64,000 bases of DNA from Herbaspirillum aquaticum (GTDB lineage Bacteria > Pseudomonadota > Gammaproteobacteria > Burkholderiales > Burkholderiaceae_D). The notes under the pieces were generated by a model. The model saw only the letters and a list, made by a program, of their open reading frames with translations, did not search any database and was not told the DNA's origin. The translations under genes and the position numbers were made by a program. This document shows positions 51,882 to 61,741 of this stretch, one piece after another. The DNA lies in the NCBI RefSeq assembly GCF_002213425.1, contig NZ_NJGV01000028.1, positions 23,100 through 87,099 on the forward strand, in the 5' to 3' direction. Every line of letters starts with the position of its first letter. The stretch's first letter is position 1.

Positions 51882-52565
51882 TTAGCCGATGGTGATGTTG
51901 ATGTCAGGCAAGCCGTCCACATGCCCTTGCAACTGGTCGCCCTTGACCACCGCGCCCACGCCTTCGGGAGTACCGGTGTAGATCAGGTCGCCGGGGAACA
52001 GCTCGACCAGGCCGGAGAGATAGGAAATGGTTTCGGCCACGTTCCAGATCAGGTCCGACAGGTCGCCCTGCTGGCGTACTTCGCCATTGACCTTGAGCCA
52101 GACGGCGCCTTTCTCCGGATGCCCGGACTGGGCCACCGGCACGATGGGAGCGCACGGCGCGGACTGGTCGAAGCCCTTGGCCATGTCCCAGGGACGACCC
52201 AGCTTCTTGGCTTGCGCCTGCAGGTCGCGGCGGGTCATGTCCAGGCCGACGGCGTAGCCATACACCAGCTCCAGGGCCTTCTCCACCGGGATATCGCGGC
52301 CACCGCCGCAGAGAGCGACCACCAGTTCGATCTCGTGATGGTAGTCAGCGGTCGCGGCCGGATACGGCACGACGGAATCGGTCGGCACGACCGCATCGGC
52401 CGGCTTCATGAAGAAAAACGGCGGCTCGCGGTCGGGATCATGGCCCATTTCGCGGGCGTGGGCGGCATAGTTGCGGCCCACGCAATAGATGCGGCGAACC
52501 GGGAAAGGCGCACCGCCGACCACCGGGACGGTGGCCTGGGCGGGGGCGGGAATGGCGAAACTCAT
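51882..52565 (-). CDS. Fumarylacetoacetate hydrolase-family protein
   Basis: 227 residues. The FAH fold hydrolyses or decarboxylates beta-dicarbonyl acids. The catalytic metal motif HEIELVVAL lies near residue 76, preceded by RIYCVGRNYAAHAREMG, and the late GDLIYTGTPEGVG is typical. Size and pattern fit the acylpyruvate or fumarylpyruvate hydrolase subgroup. The start at 52565 (MSFAIPAPAQ) has GGAG 8 bases upstream; the frame stays open to 52829 with non-conserved residues. No catabolic cluster surrounds it. Confidence 0.9.
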   Translation of the reverse strand: MSFAIPAPAQATVPVVGGAPFPVRRIYCVGRNYAAHAREMGHDPDREPPFFFMKPADAVVPTDSVVPYPAATADYHHEIELVVALCGGGRDIPVEKALELVYGYAVGLDMTRRDLQAQAKKLGRPWDMAKGFDQSAPCAPIVPVAQSGHPEKGAVWLKVNGEVRQQGDLSDLIWNVAETISYLSGLVELFPGDLIYTGTPEGVGAVVKGDQLQGHVDGLPDINITIG

Positions 52566-52827
52566 CGGGAAGACTCCGTGGTGGCGACATGCATGCAGCG
52601 GCATGCGGTGGATGAGGAACCGGTCGATGCCGGCTAGCGCATCAGTTGTCTGATGTCCGGGTAGTGTAAAAGAAAAGCGCCGGCCCCGCTCGCGCCCCTG
52701 GCATCCGGCCATAGCCCGCAATTGGAGGGCGATTGCCCCGGTAATCCGCTGGCAGAAAGCGAACGAATTTGAGACACTTGCCAGACTCCGGCGCTCTCGG
52801 CGCTCTTCCCACCTCTCGACACTATCC

Positions 52828-54639
52828 ATGCATCCGCAAGCAAACGCTTCCCAGATCCTGTTGCAAAAAGCTTTGGCACTTCACCAGAAAGGCAAGCTCG
52901 GGCCTGCCGAAGAGCTTTACAAGAAAGTGCTGGTCAAGCTGCCGCGTCATTTCGAGGCCAACTATCTCTACGGCATGCTCAAGCTCCACCAGGAAGATTG
53001 GGAAGCCGCCGAAGCGCAACTGGCCAAGGCCATCGAACTCAATCCGGACCATCCTGATACCTATTTCGATCATGCCGGTGCGCTGGTCCACCTGGGCCGT
53101 GACACCGAGGCAGTGCAACGCTACAACCAGATCCTGGCCCAGAACCCGGCCTTTGCCGATGCCCTGCTGGCGCGCGGTAGCGCCTTGCGCAGGCTCAAAA
53201 TGAGCCGCGAAGCGCTGGAGGATCTGCAGCAGGCGGTGAGGCTGGTGCCGGACAATGCCGAAGCCTGGTTCCAGTTGGGCAACCTGCAGCACGAGCGCTA
53301 CGCCTACCGCGATGCGCGCGAGTGCTATGAGCGCGCGGTAGCGCTGCGCCCCGATTTCATCGAAGCCTGGTTCAACCTGGGCAATACCTGCAAGGACAAC
53401 TTCCAGTTCGACCAGGCCCTGCTCGCCTACGACCGTGCACTGGAGGTGCAGTCGGACTTCTTCGAAGCCCAGTCCAACCGCGGCTTCGTGCTCTTCAAGC
53501 TGCATCGCCCGATGGAAGCGCTGCAAGCCTATGACCGCGCCATGGAATTGGACGACAGCTCGCCCGACCTGTGGTTCAACCGCGGCTCGACGCTGGAGCA
53601 GCTGTTTCGCTTCGACGAGGCCACCGAGTGCTATCGCCGCGCCCGCGAGCTCAAGCCCGATGCCAGCTCGGCCGCCTGGAACGCTGCCCTGCTCAAGCTG
53701 CGCCAGGGCGATTTCGCCCAAGGCTGGCCGGCCTTCGAAGCCCGCTGGGAAACTGAACAGATGCGCTCCCAGCGGCGCCAGTTCCTGCAGCCCCTGTGGC
53801 TGGGCGAATCCTCGCTGCACGGCAAGACCATCCTGATCCACGCCGAACAGGGCTTTGGCGACACCCTGCAATTCGTGCGCTATCTGCCCCGCGTGGCAGC
53901 CTTGGGCGCCCGCGTGCTCCTGGAAGTGCCACCAGCGCTCTTGCGCCTGCTGTCCAAGGCGCCGGGTGCGGCTGAAGTCATCAGCAGCGAGCAGTTCATC
54001 CGCCCCAGCTTCGACTACCACTGCCCGCTGATGAGCTTGCCGCTGGCCTGCAAGTCCTTCAGCGAAACCGACATCCCGCGCGCGCCCTACCTGCTGCCCG
54101 ACGCCGACGCCTGGGCCGGCTGGCTGCAGCGCCTGCCGCAGAACCGCGCCTTGCGCGTCGGCCTGGTGTGGGCCGGCAGCTCGGCGCAGACCCATCGGGA
54201 TGCGGTGCGCATCGACGGTGAACGTTCGCTGCCCTTCGAGGCGCTGGCACCGCTGGTGGCCCTGGCTGAAGAGCATCCGCAACTGGAATTCCATTCCGTC
54301 CAGGTCGGCCAGGCGGCCGTGGCGCAGCTGCAGGCGCATCCCCTGGGCGCGCGCGTTCGCGATCACTCCTTGCAACTGGGCGACTTTGCCGAGACCTCCG
54401 GCCTGGTCGCACAGCTCGACCTGCTCATCAGCGTCGATACCTCGGTATGCCACCTGGCCGGCGCCTTGGGCACGCCTGTCTGGCTGCTCAACCGGGCAAA
54501 CACCTGCTGGCGCTGGCAACTGGAGCGCAGCGACACGCCCTGGTATCGCAACTTCCGCATCTTCCGCCAGGCCAATACCGGCGACTGGAATGACGTGATC
54601 GCAGAGGTCCGCACGGCCCTGCTTCAACAGTTGGGCTGA
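52828..54639 (+). CDS. TPR protein fused to a GT9-like glycosyltransferase domain
   Basis: 603 residues. The first 300 are about eight tetratricopeptide repeats (e.g. [63 protein letters not shown]). The rest resembles a GT-B lobe with [37 protein letters not shown] and [26 protein letters not shown], close to the heptosyltransferase C-lobe. Such TPR-GT proteins are thought to glycosylate proteins or polysaccharides, but the acceptor is unknown. No signal peptide is present, so it acts in the cytoplasm. Glucokinase follows in the same direction. Confidence 0.85.
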   Translation: MHPQANASQILLQKALALHQKGKLGPAEELYKKVLVKLPRHFEANYLYGMLKLHQEDWEAAEAQLAKAIELNPDHPDTYFDHAGALVHLGRDTEAVQRYNQILAQNPAFADALLARGSALRRLKMSREALEDLQQAVRLVPDNAEAWFQLGNLQHERYAYRDARECYERAVALRPDFIEAWFNLGNTCKDNFQFDQALLAYDRALEVQSDFFEAQSNRGFVLFKLHRPMEALQAYDRAMELDDSSPDLWFNRGSTLEQLFRFDEATECYRRARELKPDASSAAWNAALLKLRQGDFAQGWPAFEARWETEQMRSQRRQFLQPLWLGESSLHGKTILIHAEQGFGDTLQFVRYLPRVAALGARVLLEVPPALLRLLSKAPGAAEVISSEQFIRPSFDYHCPLMSLPLACKSFSETDIPRAPYLLPDADAWAGWLQRLPQNRALRVGLVWAGSSAQTHRDAVRIDGERSLPFEALAPLVALAEEHPQLEFHSVQVGQAAVAQLQAHPLGARVRDHSLQLGDFAETSGLVAQLDLLISVDTSVCHLAGALGTPVWLLNRANTCWRWQLERSDTPWYRNFRIFRQANTGDWNDVIAEVRTALLQQLG

Positions 54640-54811
54640 TGCTGGTACCATGCGCGCCGATGCGGATGACCAGCTCATCCGCCGGAACCTGGCGCGCCGG
54701 CTCGCCTCATACCCTGTAACGCACCAGCGGCCCGAACCCCATTGCATTCGGACAGGCGGCACGGCCACGCGCCCTGCCGCCTGTCGGCATGAAGACTACA
54801 AGGACAAGACG

Positions 54812-55816
54812 ATGCACGCCCCCACTGCCTCCCCGAGCAAGCCCCCCCACGCCGCCGGCCCGCGCCTGCTGGCTGACATCGGCGGCACCAACGCCCGCTT
54901 TGCGCTGGAAACTTCACCCGGGCAGATAGAACAGGTGCAGGTCCTGCGCGGTGCCGACTATCCGCAATTCACCGACGCCGTGCAGGCCTACCTGAAGCTG
55001 GCCGGCCAGCCGGCCGTGAAACACGCGGTGGTGGCCATCGCCAATCCGGTGCAAGGCGACCAGATCAAGATGACCAACCACGACTGGGCCTTCTCCATCG
55101 AGGCGGCGCGCCAGTTGCTGGGCTTCGACCTGCTGCTGGTGGTCAATGACTTCACGGCACTGTCTATGGCGGTGCCGCAATTGCGTGCGGACGAGCTGCA
55201 GCAGATCGGCGGGGGCGCGCCCAAGGCAGGCCAGCCGGTCGGTCTGGTCGGTGCCGGCACCGGATTGGGAGTGGGCGGCCTGGTGCGCGGTGACGGCCAC
55301 TGGCTGCCGCTGGCCAGCGAAGGCGGCCACGTCGCCTTCGCCCCGGCCAATGCACGTGAAGCAGCGGTGCTGGCCTACGCCTGGCAATTCCATGAACACG
55401 TCTCGGCTGAACGCCTGGTCTCGGGGCCCGGTCTCGAATTCATCCATCGTGCACTGCTGGCCATCGATGGTCATCCGGCTGCTGAACTGAAGGCCGCCGA
55501 GATCGTGGACGGCGCACTCAGGCACGGCGATGCGATCTGCCTGGAAACGCTGGACCTGTTCTGCAGCATGCTCGGTACCGTTGCGGCCGACCTGGCGCTG
55601 ACGCTGGGTGCACTCGGCGGCATCTATATTGGTGGCGGCGTGGTGCCGCACCTGGGCGAATACTTCGCGCGTTCGCCGTTCCGCGCGCGCTTCGAGAACA
55701 AGGGTCGCATGTCGGTGCTGACCAAGGCCATTCCGACCTATGTGATCACGGCGCAATATCCGGCCTTCACGGGTGTGTCGGCGATCCTGGCCGACCGGCT
55801 GGATCCGCACGAGTAA
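54812..55816 (+). CDS. glk: Glucokinase
   Basis: 334 residues, the bacterial Glk family. It phosphorylates glucose at C6 with ATP. Phosphate-1 motif [15 protein letters not shown] near residue 19, [10 protein letters not shown] near 111, [12 protein letters not shown] near 149, [10 protein letters not shown] near 170, and the [11 protein letters not shown] motif near 269. AAGGACAAGACG precedes the ATG; the frame stays open to 54650 without conserved residues. A terminator follows. Confidence 0.95.
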   Translation: MHAPTASPSKPPHAAGPRLLADIGGTNARFALETSPGQIEQVQVLRGADYPQFTDAVQAYLKLAGQPAVKHAVVAIANPVQGDQIKMTNHDWAFSIEAARQLLGFDLLLVVNDFTALSMAVPQLRADELQQIGGGAPKAGQPVGLVGAGTGLGVGGLVRGDGHWLPLASEGGHVAFAPANAREAAVLAYAWQFHEHVSAERLVSGPGLEFIHRALLAIDGHPAAELKAAEIVDGALRHGDAICLETLDLFCSMLGTVAADLALTLGALGGIYIGGGVVPHLGEYFARSPFRARFENKGRMSVLTKAIPTYVITAQYPAFTGVSAILADRLDPHE

Positions 55817-55845
55817 AAACAGGTAGCGCTGCGAGGTTCTGCAGG

Positions 55846-55880
55846 AGGCTGATGCGGCAGGTTCGCGTCAGCCTTTTTTC
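55846..55880 (+). terminator. Rho-independent terminator of glk
   Basis: Arms AGGCTGATGCG and CGCGTCAGCCT with one G-T pair, then TTTTTTC. Confidence 0.85.
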
Positions 55881-56005
55881 ATGGCATCGCGCGAGAAGGC
55901 AAGAGCCCGACAACAAGAAAAGATCTGGGGGGTGAAACGAGAGGGAGGACCTGCCGGAACAACAGAAGGAAAAGAAAAAGCAGAAAAAGCAGAAGAGAGA
56001 TAAGA

Positions 56006-56101
56006 GGCGAGCCTTGTCTGCGGCACTTGCGGGAAATGGCTGTGGCTGCTTCGTTCCCGACCTGACCAGGTTGACCATGCCACAATGCGCAGGGGCCCGC
56101 C
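56006..56101 (-). ncRNA. ffs: 4.5S-type signal recognition particle RNA
   Basis: On the minus strand the universal Ffh-binding core is read: CCTGGTCAGGTC (internal loop and stem side), the GGGA-type tetraloop region GGGAAC, then GAAGCAGCC. The ends pair as GGCGGGCC (56101-56094) with GGCTCGCC (56013-56006), allowing one G-U. The size of about 96-100 nt fits the small bacterial SRP RNA that works with Ffh and FtsY to target membrane proteins. Exact ends are approximate. A TACAAT box (56114-56109) lies 8 bases before the 5' end. The 3' flank is a long pyrimidine tract on the minus strand. Confidence 0.92.
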
Positions 56102-56108
56102 GGGGTGC

Positions 56109-56114
56109 ATTGTA
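56109..56114 (-). promoter_or_regulatory. -10 box of the SRP RNA gene
   Basis: TACAAT in the minus-strand context GGGATACAATGCACCCC, seven bases before the paired 5' end. The -35 region is weak (GGCGGC at 17 bases). Confidence 0.5.
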
Positions 56115-56167
56115 TCCCAGATCACACACTGGCCGCCAGAGAAATCATTGCAGTGCATCAGAAAGTG

Positions 56168-56207
56168 AAAAGCCGCGCAAATTGCCTAAACAATTTACGC
56201 GGCTTTT
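56168..56207. terminator. Bidirectional terminator beyond ubiD
   Basis: A stem of about 17 bp with one mismatch (AAAAGCCGCG.AAATTG and complement) and a 6-base loop, T-rich on both sides. It ends ubiD transcription before the ffs promoter. Confidence 0.85.
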
Positions 56208-56263
56208 GCCAGAAATTTCACTTCGGCGATGGGCGCTCCAAATCGAGCGCACGCCCTGCCCGC

Positions 56264-57748
56264 TCAGATACCCAGGTCCTGCCAGATGGCATCGACACGT
56301 TTCTTCACATCGTCGCTCATCACGATGGGCGTGCCCCATTCACGGCTGGTTTCACCAGGCCACTTGTTGGTGGCATCGATGCCCATCTTGCTGCCCAGCC
56401 CGCTGACGGGCGAGGCGAAGTCAAGGTAATCGATGGGGGTGTTGTCCACCATGACGGTATCGCGCACCGGGTCCACGCGGGTGGTGATGGCCCAGATCAC
56501 TTCCTTCCAGTCGCGGATGTCGACATCCTCATCGACCACCACGATGAACTTGGTGTACATGAACTGGCGCAGGAAACTCCACACCCCGAACATGACCCGC
56601 TTGGCGTGGCCGGCGTAAGATTTCTTCATCTGCACCACCGCCATGCGATAGCTGCATCCTTCCGGCGGCAGGTAGAAATCGGTGATTTCAGCGAACTGCT
56701 TCTGCAGCAGCGGGACGAACACTTCATTCAACGCCACCCCCAGCACGGCCGGCTCATCCGGCGGTTTGCCGGTGTAGGTGGAGTGATAGATGGCATCGCG
56801 CCGCATGGTGATGCGGTCGATGGTGAAGACCGGGAACCAGTCCTGCTCATTGTAGTAACCGGTGTGATCGCCATACGGACCTTCCAGCGCATGCTCGAAG
56901 CCCGAGGCGTGTTTTTCATCCGGATAGATATGCCCTTCCAGCACGATCTCGGCCGAAGCCGGTACGCGCAAATCACTGCCTTTGGCCTTGACCAGCTCGG
57001 TGCGGCTGCCGCGCAGCAGGCCTGCGAACTGGTATTCGGAGAGGCTGTCCGGCACCGGCGTGACCGCACCTAATATAGTGGCGGGATCGGCCCCCAGGGC
57101 CACGGCGATCGGATAGGGCTTGCCCGGGTTGGCAATGCAGTGCTCGCGGAAATCCAGCGCGCCGCCCCGATGGGCCAGCCAGCGCATGATGACCTTGTTC
57201 GGACCCAGTACCTGCTGGCGATAGATGCCCAGGTTCTGGCGCTTCTTGTTCGGGCCCTTGGTGATGACCAGGCCCCAGGTGATGAGCGGCGCAATATCTC
57301 CTGGCCAGCAATGCTGGATCGGCAGGCGCGACAGGTCGACATCGCTGCCTTCCCACACCACATCCTGGCAGGGCGCCGAACCGCGCTCCTTGGGGGCCAT
57401 GTCCCACAGCGACTTCACCAGCCCGCCCAGATCCAGCACATCCTTGATGCCCTTGGGCGGCTCCGGCTCCTTCAGGCGCGCCAGCAGGTGGCCGATGCGG
57501 CGCAGTTCGCTGATGCTGTCTGCTCCCATACCCAGGGCCACTCGATGGGGCGTACCGAAAAGATTCGCCAACACCGGGATATTTTTCTTGTCGACCTGCT
57601 CAAAAAGGAGCGCCGGACCTTCCGCCCGGAGGGTGCGGTCGGCGATTTCGGTCATCTCCAGATGCGACGACACCGGGTGCGAGAGACGCTTGAGCTCACC
57701 CTTTTGTTGCAACTGGGAAATAAAATCGCGCAAATCAGTGTATTTCAT
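56264..57748 (-). CDS. ubiD: UbiD-family 4-hydroxy-3-polyprenylbenzoate decarboxylase
   Basis: 494 residues, the typical ubiquinone-pathway UbiD length. It removes the carboxyl group of the quinone ring precursor with prenylated FMN. Key stretches are [21 protein letters not shown], the [33 protein letters not shown] active-site region near 155-190, and [20 protein letters not shown] near 245. [13 protein letters not shown] follows near 275. The start at 57748 (MKYTDL) is the family start. The partner UbiX is not in the window. Confidence 0.96.
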   Translation of the reverse strand: MKYTDLRDFISQLQQKGELKRLSHPVSSHLEMTEIADRTLRAEGPALLFEQVDKKNIPVLANLFGTPHRVALGMGADSISELRRIGHLLARLKEPEPPKGIKDVLDLGGLVKSLWDMAPKERGSAPCQDVVWEGSDVDLSRLPIQHCWPGDIAPLITWGLVITKGPNKKRQNLGIYRQQVLGPNKVIMRWLAHRGGALDFREHCIANPGKPYPIAVALGADPATILGAVTPVPDSLSEYQFAGLLRGSRTELVKAKGSDLRVPASAEIVLEGHIYPDEKHASGFEHALEGPYGDHTGYYNEQDWFPVFTIDRITMRRDAIYHSTYTGKPPDEPAVLGVALNEVFVPLLQKQFAEITDFYLPPEGCSYRMAVVQMKKSYAGHAKRVMFGVWSFLRQFMYTKFIVVVDEDVDIRDWKEVIWAITTRVDPVRDTVMVDNTPIDYLDFASPVSGLGSKMGIDATNKWPGETSREWGTPIVMSDDVKKRVDAIWQDLGI

Positions 57749-57881
57749 ACTTTTTAACAAATTTCTTTTTGCATCACAGCCGGCTCAAGTAACCCCGGCA
57801 AACGCTTGATTCTATTGATTTTTGAAGGAAGGCCACGCGCAATATGATACACAAAAGTTATAAAGAACTATTTTCATAGTA

Positions 57882-57910
57882 TTGACTCGATATAAAGTGG
57901 CTTCTACAAT
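57882..57910 (+). promoter_or_regulatory. Strong sigma70 promoter of the lytic-transglycosylase transcript
   Basis: TTGACT (57882-57887) and TACAAT (57905-57910) with an ideal 17-base spacer in an A/T-rich stretch. The expected start is near 57917, 295 bases before the ATG. Confidence 0.75.
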
Positions 57911-57916
57911 GCGCCC

Positions 57917-58211
57917 ACTCTAAACCGAAGAGGTGAGCCGTGGGCTCGTAGAGGCTTGATCGAAAACAGTCGAGCCTAGCAAGGTATCCAGGGATCCGGG
58001 GTCCCAGCAACTCAAGAAGTGTGTCCAGGGCGTCAGCCCTACCCCCCGAAACATGCCATCCGACGGCAGGGCCAGCAGGCCTCGCGGATGGCCTTGCCGT
58101 AACGCCTTGCGACGGTAACGTAATAGATTGCAGCAGCGACAGTTCAGCCGTTTGGTCTTCACTTCTTGGCCAGGCGCGCCCTGTTTTTGCCGCAATAATG
58201 CAGGAGGTTCA
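57917..58211 (+). ncRNA. Hairpin-rich 5' leader of unknown class (about 295 nt)
   Basis: GC-rich sequence with several hairpins in a row: gagcc-gtg-ggctc (57935-57947); aggctTGA...TCGagcct (57952-57976); gggatcc-ggggtccc (57991-58005); agggc-gtca-gccct (58027-58040). Then comes a long-range pair, ccatccg with cggatgg (58056-58090), enclosing ggcc-agca-ggcc. Near the end a small stem with TTTTT (58171-58188) precedes the AGGAGG ribosome site, so attenuation is conceivable. I do not recognise a riboswitch consensus (TPP, cobalamin, GEMM, ydaO, SAM, glycine, FMN all looked for by eye). It could be a leader or a separate small RNA. Confidence 0.5.
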
Positions 58212-59204
58212 ATGTCCAACCAAGCTACCGAGGCGCCTTTAGCGGGCGCCCCGCAGATGGTTCGCCGCGTGAATTTCCGGAATCTCTCCGGGAACCCACG
58301 CATTGCTCAATTTTTCGGCATTGCCCATCGTCTGCTGACGATCCTGGGTATCGCCGCGCTGTTCGTACTGGGCCTGATGTTCTTCAACCCCGACCTGGCC
58401 GACAAGCTCATCAGCATGTCGCCCTTCTCGGATGCTACTGAAGAGGTCGCAGAAGCCGATGCACCGACCACCCCGCCCCTGGCCGAGCTGATGGGCCCGA
58501 CCGCGCCGGTGGCCACCGTCAGTGCCCTGGCGGGTGCTGCTGCGGCGGGCTCGATGCAGCAAGCCACGGCACCGGCAGCGGTTCCGACCCAAGCCTTGTC
58601 GCCCGAGGAACGCCAGCTGCTCGGTAATCCGCGCCAGCAGAAGCTCGTGACCAACTGGCTGGCCAAGCGCTATCGCGTGGCCAGCGACGCGGCTGACATG
58701 CTGGTGTCAGCCGCCTACCTGACGGCACGCGATATCAAGCTCGATCCGCTGTTGATCCTGTCGGTGATCGCCATCGAATCGCGTTTCAACCCCTTCGCCG
58801 AAAGCCCGATGGGCGCGCAGGGACTGATGCAGGTGATGGCCAAGGTACACCACGACAAATTCCAGGAACTTGGCGGCATCAAGGCAGCCTTGAATCCGGT
58901 GGCCAACATCCGTGTCGGTTCGCAGATCCTGAAGGAATATGTCACCCGTGGCGGTTCGGTGGAAGCCGGCCTGAAGAGCTACGTGGGCGCAGCTGATATG
59001 GCCAATGATGGCGGCTACGGCATCAAGGTGCTGTCCGAATACCAGAACCTGAAGCAAGTGGCGATGGGCAAGAACATCTCCATCTACACCACGGCCACCG
59101 TCAAGCTGCCCGTCTCGGCCAGCGCCGAACAGCCCAAGGCCCCGGCCAACAACGTCGCCTCGGCCTCCAAGCCCAAGACGGAAGAACAACTCGCTGCCCT
59201 GTAA
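58212..59204 (+). CDS. Membrane-anchored lytic transglycosylase (SLT domain)
   Basis: 330 residues. One N-terminal membrane helix (RLLTILGIAALFVLGLMFF, residues 40-58) anchors it in the inner membrane. A low-complexity Ala/Pro-rich periplasmic linker runs to about 140. The SLT domain has the catalytic Glu189 in IAIESRFNPFAESPMGAQGLMQVM, then NPVANIRVGSQILKEYV. It cleaves peptidoglycan to 1,6-anhydro-muropeptides. The C-terminal 35 residues are Ala/Lys-rich. AGGAGG lies 5 bases before the ATG. The long structured leader suggests post-transcriptional control. Confidence 0.92.
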   Translation: MSNQATEAPLAGAPQMVRRVNFRNLSGNPRIAQFFGIAHRLLTILGIAALFVLGLMFFNPDLADKLISMSPFSDATEEVAEADAPTTPPLAELMGPTAPVATVSALAGAAAAGSMQQATAPAAVPTQALSPEERQLLGNPRQQKLVTNWLAKRYRVASDAADMLVSAAYLTARDIKLDPLLILSVIAIESRFNPFAESPMGAQGLMQVMAKVHHDKFQELGGIKAALNPVANIRVGSQILKEYVTRGGSVEAGLKSYVGAADMANDGGYGIKVLSEYQNLKQVAMGKNISIYTTATVKLPVSASAEQPKAPANNVASASKPKTEEQLAAL

Positions 59205-59262
59205 CAAGGTTTGTGCAGACTGGCGTGTTGCGATGTGAATATTACCGGTATTCAGAACGCAT

Positions 59263-59293
59263 GAAAAAAGGAGCCCTCGGGCTCCTTTTTTTA
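59263..59293. terminator. Bidirectional terminator, transglycosylase / aminotransferase
   Basis: A 13-bp stem AAAAAAGGAGCCC and complement, 3-base loop, T-runs on both strands, placed between two convergent genes. Confidence 0.92.
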
Positions 59294-59312
59294 CGTCTCC
59301 TGGTTTCCAGCC

Positions 59313-60494
59313 TCAAGCGGCCTTGCGGCGACTTTCGAAGAACACCCGCAGCCGCGCCACCGCTTCCTGCAGCTTTTCCATCGACGTCGCATAGGACAGG
59401 CGGATGTAGCGGCGCGCCGTGAAGGGGCCGAAATCCAGCCCCGGCACCAGCACCACGCCAGCTTCGTAGAGCATGTCCAGGCTGAGCTGGTCGGCATCGT
59501 CGGACAGCGCGCTGCAATCCGCGTAAACATAGAAGGCACCGTCGGGGACCACCGGCACCGTGAAGCCCAAGCTTTCCAGCGCCGGCACGATGTAGTCGCG
59601 GCGGCGCTTGAACTCGGCCTTGCGCTCTTCGTAAATGGCCAGGGTTTCAGGCGTGAAACAGGCCACGGCGGCATGCTGGGCAATCGAGGACGCACAGATC
59701 AACAGGTTCTGCGCCAGTTTCTCGACCTGCGGCACAAGGGCCGGCGGCAGCACCAGCCAACCGAGGCGCCAGCCGGTCATGTTGAAATACTTGGAGAAGC
59801 TGTTGATGACCACCACATCCTCGCCCAGCGACAGCGCCGAGAACGGTGCACCCTCATAAGACAAGCCCTGGTAGATCTCATCGACGATGGTAAAGCCGCC
59901 GCGCTGGCGCACTTCGCCCAGGATCGCGCGCAATTCCTCAGGCACGATGGACGTGCCGGTAGGGTTGGAAGGCGAGGCCAGCAGCACGCCGCGCGTCTTG
60001 TCTCCCCAGTGCTCGCGCACCATCTGGGCCGACAGCTGGAAACGATGTTCCGGACCACTGGCGATGAGTTTGGCGCGTCCCTCGAAGGCCGCCACGAAAT
60101 GGCGGTTGCAGGGATAGCTGGGGTCGGGCATCAAGACTTCGGTGTCACGCTCGACCAGCGCCGCACAGGCCAGCAGCAGCGCTGCCGAAGCGCCGGCGGT
60201 GATGACGATGCGTTCCGGCGCGATCTCCAGTCCGTAGACGCTGCGATAGTGATCCGAAATGGCCGTGCGCAAGGCCGGCAGGCCGGTAGCCGAGGTGTAC
60301 TGCATCTTGCCCTCGGCCATGGCGCGGGTGGCGGCCTCGACCACGGCCGGCGGCGCGGTGAAATCAGGCTCGCCGATGCCCATGTGGATCAGGTCGCGTC
60401 CCTGCTGGGCCAGGACCTCGGCCTTTTTGGACAATTCCATCACGTGGAAGGGAGCGATGTGCTGCAAACGTGAAGCAAGCTGATTCAGGTTCAT
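59313..60494 (-). CDS. Class I/II PLP-dependent aminotransferase
   Basis: 393 residues, fold type I. The PLP lysine is Lys235 in NSFSKYFNMTGWRLGW; LASPSNPTGTSI near 170 and FTIVDEIYQGLSYEG near 200 bind the cofactor; the arginine of RYIRLSYA near 368 binds the substrate carboxylate. It belongs to the aspartate aminotransferase superfamily; the true amino donor is not clear. It is last in the dusA-ribBX-ribH-nusB-aminotransferase line, 111 bases after nusB. Confidence 0.92.
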   Translation of the reverse strand: MNLNQLASRLQHIAPFHVMELSKKAEVLAQQGRDLIHMGIGEPDFTAPPAVVEAATRAMAEGKMQYTSATGLPALRTAISDHYRSVYGLEIAPERIVITAGASAALLLACAALVERDTEVLMPDPSYPCNRHFVAAFEGRAKLIASGPEHRFQLSAQMVREHWGDKTRGVLLASPSNPTGTSIVPEELRAILGEVRQRGGFTIVDEIYQGLSYEGAPFSALSLGEDVVVINSFSKYFNMTGWRLGWLVLPPALVPQVEKLAQNLLICASSIAQHAAVACFTPETLAIYEERKAEFKRRRDYIVPALESLGFTVPVVPDGAFYVYADCSALSDDADQLSLDMLYEAGVVLVPGLDFGPFTARRYIRLSYATSMEKLQEAVARLRVFFESRRKAA

Positions 60495-60605
60495 GCGCTA
60501 ATTCCAGACAACAGGGAAAGGGAAACAACGGGGACAAAAAAGACAAGACGGCGTCCGAACCAACGGCGCCGTCCAAAAACGAGCAGAGCGTCAGGCCGGC
60601 AGCGA

Positions 60606-61076
60606 TCAGCGGCGGCCGGCAGCTTCGACTTCGGTAGCGCGCGCCTGGGCGGCGAAACGGTCGAGCACGCCGTTGACGTACTTGTGGCCGTCGATGCCGC
60701 CGAAGGATTTGGTCAGTTCAACGGCTTCGTTGATGACGACCTTGTAGGGGATCTCGATGTGGTTCTGCAGCTCGTAGGCACCGATGAGCAGGGCCGCGTG
60801 CTCCACCGGCGAGAGCTCCTTGATGGGACGGTCGATCAGCGGCGCCAGGGCTGCACGCAGCTTGTCGGCGTCACGGATGGCACCGCTGAGCAGGGTATCG
60901 AAGTGTTCGGCGTCGGCCTTGTCGAACCCGTGGGCTTCGCGGATGTGGGCTTCGATGGCGCCCGCGTGCTCGTGGTTGAGCAGCCACTGGTACAAGCCCT
61001 GCAACGCGAACTCGCGCGCGCGATGACGCGGGGTGCGGTTCTTGTTCGAATTGGCGTGTGGAGTTTTGTTCGACAT
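60606..61076 (-). CDS. nusB: Transcription antitermination factor NusB
   Basis: 156 residues. NusB with S10 binds boxA of rRNA leaders. The N-terminus has a polar extension ([22 protein letters not shown]) before the helical fold: [90 protein letters not shown]. The start at 61076 is the first without foreign residues. It lies 104 bases after ribH, the common ribH-nusB order. Confidence 0.96.
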   Translation of the reverse strand: MSNKTPHANSNKNRTPRHRAREFALQGLYQWLLNHEHAGAIEAHIREAHGFDKADAEHFDTLLSGAIRDADKLRAALAPLIDRPIKELSPVEHAALLIGAYELQNHIEIPYKVVINEAVELTKSFGGIDGHKYVNGVLDRFAAQARATEVEAAGRR

Positions 61077-61180
61077 GATGAATGCGGCCGGAGCCTTGGA
61101 TAACTGAAACAAAGGAATGCGAGTGCCGGCACCCGCCGGCGGGACGGCAGCGGGATAGGCACCCCGCCGCAGTCCATGAA

Positions 61181-61666
61181 TTATTCTTCTTCGGTGGCCT
61201 GGCCGAGTTCTTCCAGCACGATGGACAGGTTGGCCATTTCCACCGCCACGCGGGCCGCGTCAGCGCCCTTTTCGGCCATGCGGACTTCGGCTTGCTCGTC
61301 GTTCTCGGTGGTCAGCACGGCATTGGCGATGGGCAAGCCAAAGTCCAGGCCGATGCGGGTGATGCCTGCACCGGATTCGTTGGAGACCAGCTCGAAGTGA
61401 TAGGTCTCGCCACGGATGACGGCGCCCAAGGCGATCAGGGCATCGAACTGCTCGGTCTCGGCCATCTTCTGCAGTGCCGGGGGGATTTCCAGGGCGCCGG
61501 GCACGGTCACGTGCAGGATGTCCTCGTCGGCCACGCCCAGGTGCTTCAGTTCAGCCAGGCAGGCCGCCAGCAGGCCGTGGCAGACATCTTCGTTGAAGCG
61601 CGCCTGGACGATACCGATGCGCAAGCTTTCGCCACTGAAGTCTGGTTCATAGGTTCCGATGGTCAT
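61181..61666 (-). CDS. ribH: 6,7-dimethyl-8-ribityllumazine synthase
   Basis: 161 residues. It makes lumazine from 5-amino-6-ribitylaminouracil and dihydroxybutanone phosphate, the step before riboflavin. Signature regions are [54 protein letters not shown] and [18 protein letters not shown]. Subunits form hollow shells or smaller rings. It lies 75 bases after ribBX. Confidence 0.96.
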   Translation of the reverse strand: MTIGTYEPDFSGESLRIGIVQARFNEDVCHGLLAACLAELKHLGVADEDILHVTVPGALEIPPALQKMAETEQFDALIALGAVIRGETYHFELVSNESGAGITRIGLDFGLPIANAVLTTENDEQAEVRMAEKGADAARVAVEMANLSIVLEELGQATEEE

Positions 61667-61741
61667 GGCTGTTCCTTCTTGATAGGTTGACTTGCGTAAT
61701 TGCTTGTTGCGTAGTGCTTGTGACGTAGCGCGTGCGGTGCC

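Noticed and set aside
57917..58211. Known riboswitch in the transglycosylase leader
   Set aside because: I compared by eye with TPP, cobalamin, c-di-GMP, ydaO, SAM, glycine, FMN and manganese consensus and saw no match; kept only as an unclassified structured leader.
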